Shown here piece by piece: positions 17,248 through 25,927 of a DNA stretch of 57,444 nucleotides (position 1 is the first letter of the stretch; every line of letters begins with the position of its first letter). Below the pieces are notes generated by a model that worked only from the letters and a program-made list of their open reading frames with translations, was not told the origin of the DNA and did not search any database. This stretch comes from Mucilaginibacter arboris. GTDB lineage: Bacteria > Bacteroidota > Bacteroidia > Sphingobacteriales > Sphingobacteriaceae. The position numbers were made by a program, and so were the translations under genes. The DNA lies in the NCBI RefSeq assembly GCF_009754915.1, contig NZ_WPIK01000020.1, positions 1 through 57,444 on the forward strand. Direction: 5' to 3'.

Positions 17248-18723
17248 TTATTTACCAATCCAATCACTCACAATTTTTGCAGATAACAAAGCCAGCGGAA
17301 TTCCTCCGCCCGGATGCACGCTTCCGCCACAAAAAAACAGATTTTTTATTTTAGAGGATTTATTAGAATGGCGCAAAAAGGCCGCAAACTGGCTGTTAGA
17401 ACTTGTTCCATATAAAGAACCCTGGTAAGAAAAAGTTTTACTTTCGATGCTTCGCGGGTCCAAAATACTTTCGCAAACAATCAGTTCACCAATATCTTCG
17501 CCTAAAGCTTTTGATAGTTTTTGGATGATATCTTTTCGCGCTTCTGCAATCAATTTATCCCAGTTTTGGCCTTGATTTGAAGGAACATTGATCATGGTAA
17601 ACCAATTTTCGCAACCTTCCGGTGCATCTTTCTTTTCGTATTTAGAGCTGATATTTAAATAAATTGTAGGATCATCACTAATGCTTTTTTGCTGCCAGAT
17701 GTGTTCAAACTCTTTCTGATAATCTTCGCTGAAAAAAATATTATGTAAATCCAATTGCCGAAACTGCTTTTTGATCCCCCAATAAAATATTAACGCCGAA
17801 CTGCTCCGCTCCTGCCTTAAAATTCGTTTTGGTAATAACTTTGGATATTCACTAAGCAATTTTTTGTAGGTAAAATAAACATCTGAATTAGAAATAACTA
17901 TATCCGCAGAAACAAATCCTCGTTCCACGATCTTCACTCCTTTCACGCTGTTCTTTTCAAGCACAATTTTTTCTATGGGAGAATTATAATGAAATTTCAC
18001 GCCTAACCTTTCTGCCAGTTCAACCAGCGAAAGCGTAATTTGATACATGCCGCCATCAGGGAAATAAGCACCAAAATGCTGCTCCAAATGCGGAATAACA
18101 TTAAGTGTTGCGGGCGCTTTAAATGGATTTGAACCGTTGTAAGTAGCAAAACGATCTGCATATTGCACCATTTTTTTATCGGTAAAAAAAGCATGGTTCG
18201 CTTTGTGCATTGAACGGAAAGCATCAATTTGAGTCAGCCTTAAAACTGATTTTAAAGTTTTAAAGCTGAGATAAGTTGATAAACGATGCAGGGACTTTTT
18301 CAAAAAAACATGATTGGTGATTTGATAAATCCGCTTACTATTCTCTAAATATTTTTTAATTGCCCCCGGCTGATCGCTTGTTTTTTTGCTGATTTCTGCT
18401 GCAAAAGCATTTGTTTCGTTAAAAGCGTCAACCTTCGTTCCATCCGGATAAAAATAACGGCAAACCATTGACAACTTTTGGTAGGTAAAAGAAGCATTGG
18501 GTTTTTCTCCGGCCAATGCAAACAGCTCGTCAACGTATTGCGGCATGGTAAACAAACTTGGGCCGGCATCAAAACGAAAACCATTTTGTTTAATTTCCGA
18601 AAGTTTTCCTCCGGGACAACTGTTCGCTTCAAAAACTTCAACCTCAAAACCTTTTACAGCCAAACGGATTGCAGTTGCAATTCCGGCAATTCCGGCACCA
18701 ATGATGATCGCTTTTTTAGGCAT
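17248..18723 (-). CDS. crtD: Carotenoid desaturase, probably CrtD (1-hydroxycarotenoid 3,4-desaturase)
   Basis: FAD-dependent phytoene-desaturase-family enzyme of 491 residues. Dinucleotide-binding IIGAGIAGIATAIRL at 6-20, then FDAGPSLFTMPQYVDELF, RFATYNGSNPFKAPATL, FPDGGMYQ, and a C-terminal FCGGSVHPGGGIPLALLSAKI FAD motif. CrtI and CrtD are hard to separate by eye. The presence of a CruF-like hydratase and CrtW nearby, and the absence of crtB beside it, favour CrtD, which acts after hydration of the acyclic end. A copy of the dispersed motif at 18486-18497 encodes NASFT. Confidence 0.82.
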   Translation of the reverse strand: MPKKAIIIGAGIAGIATAIRLAVKGFEVEVFEANSCPGGKLSEIKQNGFRFDAGPSLFTMPQYVDELFALAGEKPNASFTYQKLSMVCRYFYPDGTKVDAFNETNAFAAEISKKTSDQPGAIKKYLENSKRIYQITNHVFLKKSLHRLSTYLSFKTLKSVLRLTQIDAFRSMHKANHAFFTDKKMVQYADRFATYNGSNPFKAPATLNVIPHLEQHFGAYFPDGGMYQITLSLVELAERLGVKFHYNSPIEKIVLEKNSVKGVKIVERGFVSADIVISNSDVYFTYKKLLSEYPKLLPKRILRQERSSSALIFYWGIKKQFRQLDLHNIFFSEDYQKEFEHIWQQKSISDDPTIYLNISSKYEKKDAPEGCENWFTMINVPSNQGQNWDKLIAEARKDIIQKLSKALGEDIGELIVCESILDPRSIESKTFSYQGSLYGTSSNSQFAAFLRHSNKSSKIKNLFFCGGSVHPGGGIPLALLSAKIVSDWIGK

Positions 18724-18770
18724 AGAGGTTCGAGGTATCAGGTTGTGTGCTGTGACAAACTTAAAACAAC

Positions 18771-18803
18771 AAAAAAGCAGGACAACAAATTATCCTGCTT
18801 TTT
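18771..18803 (-). terminator. Intrinsic terminator after the DJ-1/PfpI gene
   Basis: A perfect stem, AAAAAGCAGGA paired with TCCTGCTTTTT around a 10-base loop, ends in a T-run on the minus strand. It isolates the carotenoid cluster from the upstream gene. Confidence 0.85.
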
Positions 18804-18828
18804 CTGATACTGTTTTTACCGGTGTTTT

Positions 18829-19416
18829 TTATAAAATTTCTTCACCCGGAGAATGATGTACTTCCGGCACCTGGTGTTTTCCTTCCAGGATTTCTTCGAT
18901 CATTTTTTTATTGAAAGCCGGTAAATCTTTTGGTGTACGGCTGGTTACCAAGCCTTTATCGGCTACCACTTCTTCATCAACCCAATTTACACCGGCATTT
19001 TTCAAATCTGTTTTTAAAGATGGATAGGAAGTCATGGTCCTTCCGCTGATCATGCCGGTTTCAATCAACGTTTGCGGACCGTGGCAAATGGCTGCAACCG
19101 GTTTACCTTCATCTAAAAATGCTGATACAAAAGCTACTGCATCTTTATGCTGACGTAATTTATCAGGGTTTAAAACGCCGCCCGGAAGTACCAAAGCATC
19201 GTAATCATCCGGATTGGCATCTTCCAGTTTTTTATCTGCATTAATAGTAATTCCCCAATTGGTTTGGTCCCAGGCTTTAATTTCGCCGCCTTCCGGAGAA
19301 ATTACATGTACTGTTGCGCCTGCTTCTTTTAAAGCTTCCAGCGGACTGGTTAATTCTACTTGTTCAAAACCTTCTTCGGTTAATATTGCTACTGTTTTAT
19401 TACTTAAATCAGCCAT
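18829..19416 (-). CDS. DJ-1/PfpI family protein (type 1 glutamine amidotransferase fold)
   Basis: A 195-residue PfpI-type protein from ATG at 19416 (MADLSNKTVAIL). A longer frame to 19491 exists, but its first 25 residues do not look like family sequence. The nucleophile elbow AAICHGPQTL contains the conserved Cys-His, and VLPGGVLNPDKLR and EGFEQVEL supply the remaining active-site glutamate region. Members act as deglycases, chaperones or stress proteins; the activity here is not decided. A DUF892 stress-type protein is encoded two genes away. A strong terminator follows. Confidence 0.9.
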   Translation of the reverse strand: MADLSNKTVAILTEEGFEQVELTSPLEALKEAGATVHVISPEGGEIKAWDQTNWGITINADKKLEDANPDDYDALVLPGGVLNPDKLRQHKDAVAFVSAFLDEGKPVAAICHGPQTLIETGMISGRTMTSYPSLKTDLKNAGVNWVDEEVVADKGLVTSRTPKDLPAFNKKMIEEILEGKHQVPEVHHSPGEEIL

Positions 19417-19501
19417 AATCATTTTTATTTTTGTGTAGTTTAATATTGAACTAACTACAGCTAATGTTAAAGTTGGTTTTACAATTAACAAAATTTGACG
19501 A

Positions 19502-20680
19502 TTACTGTCTTAGAATAATATTATCCAGATATTTATAACCTGTTCCGGTATTTAATATTAGTGCTTTTTCATTTTCTTTGATCCAGCCTGCATCAATCAG
19601 TTTTCGTGTAGCTTTCCAAACGGCAGCACCTTCAGGAGCCATTAATGTGCCTTTTTGCTGTGCGGCTTCAATAGTTGCGCTGATAATTTCTTCCTCGCTT
19701 AATGCAATTGCTGTTCCGTTTGATCCGGTTAAAACTTCCATCATTAAATCCATCCCGAAAGGAAAAGGAACGGCCAAACCGTTAGCTACAGAAGCCGACG
19801 GAAGTTCGTAATCATTTTTTTGTCCGGTAAAAGAAGCATAAGTTTTAACCACAGGCTGACAAGCTGAAGATTGCACAGCAACCATTCGAGGCAGTTTTCC
19901 TTCAATCCAGCCCATTTGCTGCATTTCCCGGAAAGCTTTCCAGATGCCGATTAAACCAGTTCCGCCGCCGGTTGGATAAACAATTACATCAGGCAGTTGC
20001 CAGTTAAACTGCTCGGCAATTTCGTAGCCCATTGTTTTTTTGCCTTCAATACGATAAGGTTCTTTTAAGGTAGAAACATCAAAAGCGCCGGTTTCCAGCT
20101 TCATTTCTGCTACTTTTTTACCGCAATCGCTGATTAAACCATCAATTAAAATTACTTCTGCGCCGTGTAGTTTACATTCTTGAATAAAAATTGCAGGCGT
20201 ATGGCTTGGCATTACCACTGTTGCTTTGATGCCTGCTTTTGCACAAAAAACAGCTAATGCGCTGCCAGCATTTCCGGCTGTTGGAACGATGCAATGCGTT
20301 ACGCCTAATTCTTTGGCTTTAGAAACAGCCATACCGATCCCTCGTGCTTTAAAAGAGCCGGACGGATTATAGCTTTCATCTTTCAGATAAATATCAACGT
20401 TTTTAAAATTTTCAAAAAGCCTAACGGGCGTAAAACCTTCGCCTAAAGTCACAATATTTTCAGCATCAAAAACAGGCAGAAACTCCTGATAACGCCACAT
20501 ATCCTGACGGCGGTTTTTTAATTCCTCTTTTTCGGGAGCATCAGCAAGATCATAGTTAACCAAAAAAGGTTTGTTACAACAAGGCGAAAAAGTATGGAGT
20601 TGATGAATATCGTACGGTTGTTTACAACGAGAGCAGATTAAATCTGTAGCTAAAGAAACGCTTTCAATAGTGGTTTGCAT
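19502..20680 (-). CDS. thrC: Threonine synthase (PLP-dependent)
   Basis: Converts O-phosphohomoserine to threonine. The 392 residues start with a small zinc-ribbon-like segment (CSRCKQPY ... CCNKPF, residues 17-38). The PLP-fold core then shows the Schiff-base lysine in NPSGSFKARG (about 107-116) and the phosphate-binding GGGTGLIG. It is of the short threonine synthase class. It lies next to a LysR gene, with asd beyond, and asd acts earlier in the same aspartate pathway. Related PLP lyases (threonine dehydratase, cysteate synthase) are less likely given the zinc-ribbon N-terminus. A dispersed-motif copy is at 19828-19839. Confidence 0.88.
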   Translation of the reverse strand: MQTTIESVSLATDLICSRCKQPYDIHQLHTFSPCCNKPFLVNYDLADAPEKEELKNRRQDMWRYQEFLPVFDAENIVTLGEGFTPVRLFENFKNVDIYLKDESYNPSGSFKARGIGMAVSKAKELGVTHCIVPTAGNAGSALAVFCAKAGIKATVVMPSHTPAIFIQECKLHGAEVILIDGLISDCGKKVAEMKLETGAFDVSTLKEPYRIEGKKTMGYEIAEQFNWQLPDVIVYPTGGGTGLIGIWKAFREMQQMGWIEGKLPRMVAVQSSACQPVVKTYASFTGQKNDYELPSASVANGLAVPFPFGMDLMMEVLTGSNGTAIALSEEEIISATIEAAQQKGTLMAPEGAAVWKATRKLIDAGWIKENEKALILNTGTGYKYLDNIILRQ

Positions 20681-20746
20681 ACAACAAAAGTAGATGGTGC
20701 ATGATAACCAAGCTTATACAATTATTTCATAAGCTATAACTTAAAT

Positions 20747-21640
20747 TTATAATGATTGTAAACAATAGCGGATAAATTGTTTCGTTAAGCCGTATTCTTC
20801 ACTTCCTTTTCTGCGGATAAAAAAGAATTCTCTTTTAACGCTTAAACCTTTAACCGGAACTTCTACCAGATCGCCCGAATTTAATTCGCGCAAGATAGAA
20901 GGGCGAGGTAAAAAACCAAGAATTTCATCTGCCAATAAAAAGTTTTTTAGCGCTTCGGTCCCGCCAAGCCTGATTTTAACTTTTAGATCTGAAGGTTTGA
21001 TAGGATGACCAGCCAAAGTATGCAAAAGTGCATTTAAAGTTCCTGAGCCACGTTCCCGCAAAGCTAACGGAACTGTTTTTAATTCTTCTATCGTTAAACT
21101 TTTTCCGGCTAAAGCACTTTTTTTAGAGCAGATGGCAATTACTTCATCATTCATAAAATGCTGATAAGAAACGGTGGTGAGTTTGTTTTCCACTTCAATA
21201 ATACCTACATCAATTTCATGGTTTAGCAAGGCGTTCATCACATTTTCCGAATTTCGGTTAACCAACTGTATATCCACATTTGGAAATTTTTGCTGGAAGC
21301 CGGATAAAATGGAAGGCAGAATGTATAATGCGATGGTTGTACTGGCACCTAATTTTAAAAAACCTGCTGCACCTTCTCCTTTGCTTAATGTTAACAGGTC
21401 GAATTCAATTTTTTTCTCAATCTCACGTGCTTCTAATAAATAGTAGTAAAGCTTTTGCCCGGCTTCGGTAATTAAAATGGAATTGCCTTTCCGTTCAAAA
21501 AGCGGCAGTTTGTACTGATCTTCTAAAATTTTGATCTGTTTACTTACCGCAGGCTGACTGATAAATAAAGCTTTGGAAGCTTTAGAAAAGCTTAAATGTG
21601 CAGCTACTTCCAGAAAAACACGATGCGTGATAGAGATCAT
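20747..21640 (-). CDS. LysR-family transcriptional regulator
   Basis: A 297-residue regulator: winged helix-turn-helix at residues 5-62 (LEVAAHLSFSKASKALFISQPAVSKQIKILE region), a linker helix, and a periplasmic-binding-like effector domain from about 90. It resembles CysB/CysL-type members. It lies between thrC and asd on the same strand, but a terminator separates it from asd. The target is unknown. LysR proteins often control an adjacent gene, here thrC downstream (66-bp gap) being the candidate. Confidence 0.92.
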   Translation of the reverse strand: MISITHRVFLEVAAHLSFSKASKALFISQPAVSKQIKILEDQYKLPLFERKGNSILITEAGQKLYYYLLEAREIEKKIEFDLLTLSKGEGAAGFLKLGASTTIALYILPSILSGFQQKFPNVDIQLVNRNSENVMNALLNHEIDVGIIEVENKLTTVSYQHFMNDEVIAICSKKSALAGKSLTIEELKTVPLALRERGSGTLNALLHTLAGHPIKPSDLKVKIRLGGTEALKNFLLADEILGFLPRPSILRELNSGDLVEVPVKGLSVKREFFFIRRKGSEEYGLTKQFIRYCLQSL

Positions 21641-21658
21641 GCTGTTTTTATCGACTAA

Positions 21659-21691
21659 AAAAGGGCAATAAGAAATTCCTATCGCCCTTTA
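21659..21691 (-). terminator. Intrinsic terminator after asd
   Basis: AAAGGGC ... GCCCTTT with ATA/TAT continuation, followed by T-rich sequence on the minus strand. It lies between asd and the LysR gene. An imperfect copy of the dispersed motif (ATGCTGTTTTTATCG plus TAAAA) lies just beside it at 21636-21658. Confidence 0.75.
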
Positions 21692-21708
21692 AAAAATGGT
21701 ATTTTAAA

Positions 21709-22722
21709 TTAAACTTCTACTTCTACCGGCTCGCCAATTAAATGGTTTGCCATTAAATATTCTGCAATTTGAATAGCATTTGTTGCTGCGCCTTTGCGTA
21801 AGTTATCAGAAACGATCCAGCAGTTTAAAGTATTTGGCTGCGTTTCATCTCTGCGGATCCTTCCTACAAAAACCTCGTCTTTTTCGTGTGCTTCTAACGG
21901 AGTTGGATATTTCAGGTTTGCAACATCATCAACTACAACAACGCCTGGTGCTTTTTCTAATAGTTCTTTTACTTCACCTAAATCAAAATCTTTCTCAAAC
22001 TCAATATTTACGGATTCTGAGTGGCCGCCCATCACCGGGATACGAACGGTAGTTGCGGTAACCTTAATGCTGTCATCGCCCATAATTTTTTTGGTTTCCA
22101 GGATCATTTTCATTTCCTCTTTGGTGTAACCATTATCGGTAAATACATCAATATGAGGGAGCACGTTTAAATCGATTTTGTACGGATAAGCCATCGGCCC
22201 ATCAATGCCTTTACGCTCGTTCATCAACTGGTCAACTGCTTTTACGCCTGTTCCGGTTACAGATTGATAAGTAGAAACAACAACACGTTTAATTTTATAA
22301 GCGTCGTGAAGCGGTTTTAAAGCCACAACCATCTGAATAGTAGAGCAATTCGGATTGGCGATAATTTTATCTTCCGCAGTTAAAACATCAGCATTTACTT
22401 CCGGAACGACCAGTTTTTTGGTTGGGTCCATGCGCCAGGCTGATGAATTATCAACTACAGTAATACCAGCTGATGCAAAAAGCGGGGCTTGTTGTAATGA
22501 AGTGTTGCCGCCGGCAGAAAATAATGCGATATCCGGCTTCATGCTAATCGCGGTTTCTGCTGAAACCACCTTGTACTGCTTTCCCTTAAATTCAACTTCC
22601 TTGCCAATGCTCTTTTCTGATGCTACCGGAATTAATGCTGTTACAGGAAAGTTGCGTTCTGCCAGAACCTGCAACATTTTCGTTCCCACCAGGCCGGTGG
22701 CGCCTACTACTGCTACTTTCAT
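21709..22722 (-). CDS. asd: Aspartate-semialdehyde dehydrogenase
   Basis: Reduces aspartyl phosphate to aspartate semialdehyde for lysine, methionine, threonine and cell-wall diaminopimelate. The 337 residues show NADP motif VGATGLVGTKML at 6-17, SAGGNTS, the catalytic cysteine in ANPNCSTIQM (about 130) and GGHSESVNIEFE with the catalytic histidine. Full length. It lies with thrC in a small aspartate-family neighbourhood, although it has its own terminator. Confidence 0.95.
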   Translation of the reverse strand: MKVAVVGATGLVGTKMLQVLAERNFPVTALIPVASEKSIGKEVEFKGKQYKVVSAETAISMKPDIALFSAGGNTSLQQAPLFASAGITVVDNSSAWRMDPTKKLVVPEVNADVLTAEDKIIANPNCSTIQMVVALKPLHDAYKIKRVVVSTYQSVTGTGVKAVDQLMNERKGIDGPMAYPYKIDLNVLPHIDVFTDNGYTKEEMKMILETKKIMGDDSIKVTATTVRIPVMGGHSESVNIEFEKDFDLGEVKELLEKAPGVVVVDDVANLKYPTPLEAHEKDEVFVGRIRRDETQPNTLNCWIVSDNLRKGAATNAIQIAEYLMANHLIGEPVEVEV

Positions 22723-22818
22723 TTTTGTTTTAAACTATAAATATGATTTTGTTAATTATCCAAATATGCGAAAATTTTTGGCTTTTTGAAGAAGGAATAA
22801 ACAATAGAAATGCCCGAA

Positions 22819-23267
22819 TCATTTCAAAACTTTGGGATTAATATATTGAACTTCGAGAAACACGCGATGTAAGTGGTTAAAGTCAGCATCGGTTGTTACT
22901 AATTTTAAACCTAATAATGCAGCAGTTGAAGCGATCCATAAGTCATTTTTACCCATGTTTCGGGATGTTAGAAAAGGATAATTTGAGTAAGAAGGGTTCC
23001 GGCATTGAGAATAAGCGTCGATTTCAACATAAATATTAGTTAAGCTTTCATTTATCTCAACAAAATTTACTTTATTCAAAAATACATCTATAACCTGTAA
23101 TCTTTTAATTCCCCAGTTATTTTGTAGTGCTATCGATTTTAACTCTGCAACAGAAACAATTGATATAAATACTTCTTGATTTTTTGGGTGATAACCTGCA
23201 TTAAAAGTTCAGGGCTTAAACTTTTTGCAAACTGAAGTAAAATATTAGTATCAAACAACAAATTCAT
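22819..23267 (-). pseudogene. VapC-like PIN-domain toxin with a frameshift
   Basis: The frame from ATG at 23267 reads MNLLFDTNILLQFAKSL, the PIN N-terminus with its first Asp, then shifts and stops. The other frame continues VFISIVSVAELKS (conserved Glu), MGKNDLWIASTA (later acidic pair) and LVTTDADFNHL to a stop at 22819. Adding one base to the run of six T (plus strand) at 23180-23185 restores one continuous PIN protein. So this is a single-base loss in a homopolymer, either a real mutation or a sequencing error. Its ATG overlaps the antitoxin stop (ATGA). Confidence 0.8.
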
Positions 23268-23494
23268 TTATTGTCCTTTAACATTTTCAAAGCAAGTTCT
23301 AATTCCTCCTCAGTAAGAAAAGCATCAGCAGGCAAATTTTTCAACGCTTCTACAAGCTGTTGCGGATGTTTGCCTGATTTATTGGCAAAAGCAGTTGTAC
23401 CGCCGGCTGCCATAATCTCCTCAACGGAATAAGATTTAAAGTCAGCAAATGATAACTTGGTTTCATCTGAAGTTTTAGGGCTTTGCTTTTCCAT
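23264..23494 (-). CDS. Putative VapB-type antitoxin
   Basis: A 76-residue acidic protein ending four bases into the PIN toxin gene (ATGA overlap at 23264-23267). The middle (YSVEEIMAAGGTTAFANKSGKHP) and the acidic C-terminus (FLTEEELELALKML) are as in small antitoxins that wrap around PIN toxins. I see no clear AbrB or RHH motif, so the DNA-binding class is undecided. Its partner toxin carries a frameshift, so the antitoxin may be orphaned. Confidence 0.7.
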   Translation of the reverse strand: MEKQSPKTSDETKLSFADFKSYSVEEIMAAGGTTAFANKSGKHPQQLVEALKNLPADAFLTEEELELALKMLKDNK

Positions 23495-23575
23495 AAAATG
23501 TTGTTCCTTATAATATTAAAACGAATTTATAAATTTTTTACTGAGGAATAAAGAACACATCATTTAACACCAATT

Positions 23576-23597
23576 TTTAGTGCATAAAAGAAGCATC
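23576..23597 (-). repeat. Copy of the dispersed motif
   Basis: TAAAAGAAGCAT at 23585-23596, preceded by TTTTTAGTGCA. Read on the minus strand it is ATGCTTCTTTTA, TGCAC, TAAAA. It lies in the gap upstream of yebC. Confidence 0.75.
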
Positions 23598-23709
23598 AAC
23601 TCAAAACCAAATCCTAAACCTTTAACACAAATTTTTAACTTTGAGGCTGATTACCGACAGCTTTTGGCTATCGGCCATGAACTATTAACCATCAACTACA
23701 AAAACATAA

Positions 23710-24435
23710 ATGGGAAGAGCATTTGAATTCCGTAAAGAAAGAAAATTTAAAAGATGGGCCAAAATGGCCGTGCAGTTTACACGCTTAGGAAAAGAGATTG
23801 TGATGGCGGTGAAAGCTGGCGGCGGCAGTCCGGAAACCAACTCCAGGTTACGTACAGCCATGCAAAATGCCAAAGCCGTAAACATGCCGAAAGACCGTGT
23901 GGAAGCAGCCATCAAACGTGCAACCAGCAAAGATGAAAGCAACTACGACGAAATTGTTTACGAAGGTTATGCGCCGCATGGCGTGGCTGTTTTGGTAGAA
24001 ACCGCTACGGATAATACCAACAGAACTGTGGCCAACGTGCGCAGTTATTTTACCAAAACCAACGGTTCTTTAGGCAAAACCGGTTCTTTGGATTTTATTT
24101 TCAGCCGGAAATCTGTTTTTACTTTTGATCCTAAAGATCAGGATTTGGACGAGCTGGAATTGGAACTGATTGATGCCGGACTGGAGGATTTATTTGTTGA
24201 ACAGGACGAAGAAGGAAATGATGTAGCCGTTATTCACGCTGCTTATGAAGATTTTGGCAAGATGCAGAAAGCTTTGGAAGAAAAAGGCATTGAAACCAAA
24301 AGCGCCAAGTTGGAACGTATTGCACAATCTCATCATGAAGTAACGGAAGAACAGGTTGCTGATGTAATGAAACTGATTGATAAACTGGAAGAAGACGACG
24401 ATGTGCAGGCCGTTTATCACAATATGGCTGAATAA
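23710..24435 (+). CDS. YebC/PmpR-family regulatory protein
   Basis: A 241-residue YebC-family protein: MGRAFEFRKERKFKRWAKMA at the N-terminus (Bacteroidota form of the family's MAGHSKW region), then GGGSPETNSRLRTAM, MPKDRVEAAIKRA and YEGYAPHGVAVLVE, which are family hallmarks. YebC proteins act as transcription regulators or help ribosomes through difficult proline stretches. Which one applies here cannot be read from sequence. The gene stands alone. A TAACTTTG at 23636-23643 matches the TAnnTTTG -7 element and may be its promoter. Confidence 0.95.
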   Translation: MGRAFEFRKERKFKRWAKMAVQFTRLGKEIVMAVKAGGGSPETNSRLRTAMQNAKAVNMPKDRVEAAIKRATSKDESNYDEIVYEGYAPHGVAVLVETATDNTNRTVANVRSYFTKTNGSLGKTGSLDFIFSRKSVFTFDPKDQDLDELELELIDAGLEDLFVEQDEEGNDVAVIHAAYEDFGKMQKALEEKGIETKSAKLERIAQSHHEVTEEQVADVMKLIDKLEEDDDVQAVYHNMAE

Positions 24436-24446
24436 TTGTTTTACTA

Positions 24447-24470
24447 TTTTTATGCGATAAAAGAAGTAGC
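24447..24470 (-). repeat. Copy of the dispersed motif (variant)
   Basis: TAAAAGAAGTAG at 24458-24469 preceded by ATTTTTATGCGA. One mismatch to the A form. It lies just after the yebC stop. Confidence 0.6.
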
Positions 24471-24493
24471 TTGTTTGTTTAAACTAAAATATT

Positions 24494-24805
24494 ATGGCTG
24501 ATAAAGATTTGCTTGCAATTATTGCTGATATCCTGCGGAAAATGGACCAGCATGACGGAATTTTAGATTTACACACCAAGCTTTTGGAAAAACAAGGGGA
24601 AGCTATAATTAGAATTGGCGATACCCTGAACACTTTTATGGATGTTTCTGTTAAGCATTTTGAACAGCAGCAAAATTTCAATGAGCGGTTTTTAGCTTTA
24701 GGTGAACGAAACGCTAAACGTTTAGACAGTATTGAAACTACCTTAAATAAGGTTTTAGACATGGAAACCCGTGTTAAACGTTTAGAAGATGCGGTTTTTA
24801 AATAG
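24494..24805 (+). CDS. Small coiled-coil hypothetical protein
   Basis: I do not recognise a family. The 103 residues are almost entirely predicted helix, with heptad-like spacing of hydrophobics (LLAIIADILRKMDQH, LEKQGEAIIRIGDTL, RLDSIETTLNKVLDM) and no signal peptide or membrane segment. It reads like a short oligomerising coiled coil. It ends 5 bp before the repeat-rich protein at 24811, so the two are probably co-transcribed. Confidence 0.72.
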   Translation: MADKDLLAIIADILRKMDQHDGILDLHTKLLEKQGEAIIRIGDTLNTFMDVSVKHFEQQQNFNERFLALGERNAKRLDSIETTLNKVLDMETRVKRLEDAVFK

Positions 24806-24810
24806 TCCTG

Positions 24811-25842
24811 ATGTTAACGTTTGAAGATTTTTTCAAGAAGAAAAAGATAGACCTGCAGCAATTGCAACAGGCCGAACCTGCTTTATTTGCCGAGTTTAGC
24901 AGGCATTATCCTTTAATGGGCGAAAAAAGCTTCGATCACACCAAAAAATACTGGTTTAACAATTTACGCCGTACCTATCCTTTAGCGCAGGAAGCGAAAC
25001 CGCACCCAGTACAAGCGGAAGCCATTTCGCAAACAGCAATGCAAGGTGTAGCCGCTGCAGCCGCACAAAATTTAAACGCAGCCATCGAAAGGCCGAAGTT
25101 TAAAGAAGATAACCTGACGGAATTAGTGGAAGAAAACGTACCGGAACAGGATGTTTCGTTAGCTGAAATAGAAAAAGAGATAAAGGAAGGCTCATCAGAA
25201 ACGCCTTCAGAAGCAGCACCCAAACCTGCTTTTAAACCTCGTTTTAACCCTAAAAATATCAAGAAACCGGAAGCTGCACCAGAACCGGAAACGGAGAACA
25301 CAGAACCAACAACTGAACCAGAAGCAAAACCTGCATTTAAACCAAGGTTTAATATGCAGAACATTAAAAAAGATGCGGTAAAAACAGCATCGGAAGAAAC
25401 AGAAAACGCACAAACAGGTCCGGCTGAAGAACTTGAAAATAAGGCAGAAGAAATACCTGCTGCAAAACCTGCATTTAAACCACGGTTTAATATGCAAAAT
25501 ATTAAAAAAGATACGGTAAAAACAGCATCGGAAGTAGAAACAGAAAACATGCTACCGACAAAAACAGCCGAACCAGAAAGCAGATCTGAGGAAGTACCTG
25601 CAAAACTAGTTTATAAACCGCGCTTTCAGATGAAAAATGTAAAGCCTGCGGAACAAGATCCGGAAGCCGCAAAAACGGATGAACCGGCAGAAAGCTCAGC
25701 GCCAGAACCGGCAACCGAAAACCCAGAACCGGCAACTGCACCCGCAGAAAACAAAGAAGCGAAGCCTGTTTACAAGCCCCGCTTCCAGATGAAAAATATG
25801 CCTAAACCGGCAGGTGAAAATCCACCGCCACTGGCTGAGTAA
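24811..25842 (+). CDS. Repeat-rich hypothetical protein with five KPRF units
   Basis: A 343-residue protein of unknown function. Residues 1-70 form a small folded region rich in aromatics (YPLMGEKSFDHTKKYWFNNL). The rest is acidic, proline/alanine/glutamate-rich and probably disordered. It is punctuated by five copies of a basic motif, consensus KPxFKPRFNMxNIKK (twice YKPRFQMKN). Spacing is about 35-50 residues. Two neighbouring units are almost identical at the DNA level (around 25330-25390 and 25460-25520), which suggests recent duplication. The basic motif on an acidic tether could bind RNA, membrane or a partner repeatedly. That is speculation. Confidence 0.8.
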   Translation: MLTFEDFFKKKKIDLQQLQQAEPALFAEFSRHYPLMGEKSFDHTKKYWFNNLRRTYPLAQEAKPHPVQAEAISQTAMQGVAAAAAQNLNAAIERPKFKEDNLTELVEENVPEQDVSLAEIEKEIKEGSSETPSEAAPKPAFKPRFNPKNIKKPEAAPEPETENTEPTTEPEAKPAFKPRFNMQNIKKDAVKTASEETENAQTGPAEELENKAEEIPAAKPAFKPRFNMQNIKKDTVKTASEVETENMLPTKTAEPESRSEEVPAKLVYKPRFQMKNVKPAEQDPEAAKTDEPAESSAPEPATENPEPATAPAENKEAKPVYKPRFQMKNMPKPAGENPPPLAE

Positions 25843-25892
25843 GTTTTTTATCAACCTAAATCCTATGCTTAACTATGGAAATCAAAGCACAG

Positions 25893-25918
25893 AAAAAACA
25901 CCGGTAAAAGAAGCATCG
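25893..25918 (-). repeat. Copy of the dispersed motif with CCGG tail
   Basis: TAAAAGAAGCAT at 25905-25916 preceded by AAAAAACACCGG. It lies between the convergent repeat-rich protein and GH3 genes, 12 bp from the GH3 stop. Confidence 0.75.
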
Positions 25919-25927
25919 ATAGCTTCT

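Noticed and set aside
24975-25741. Long antisense frames across the repeat-rich protein
   Set aside because: They mirror the strongly biased codons of the proline/glutamate-rich repeats; the sense frame has a clear start, N-terminal domain and operon position.
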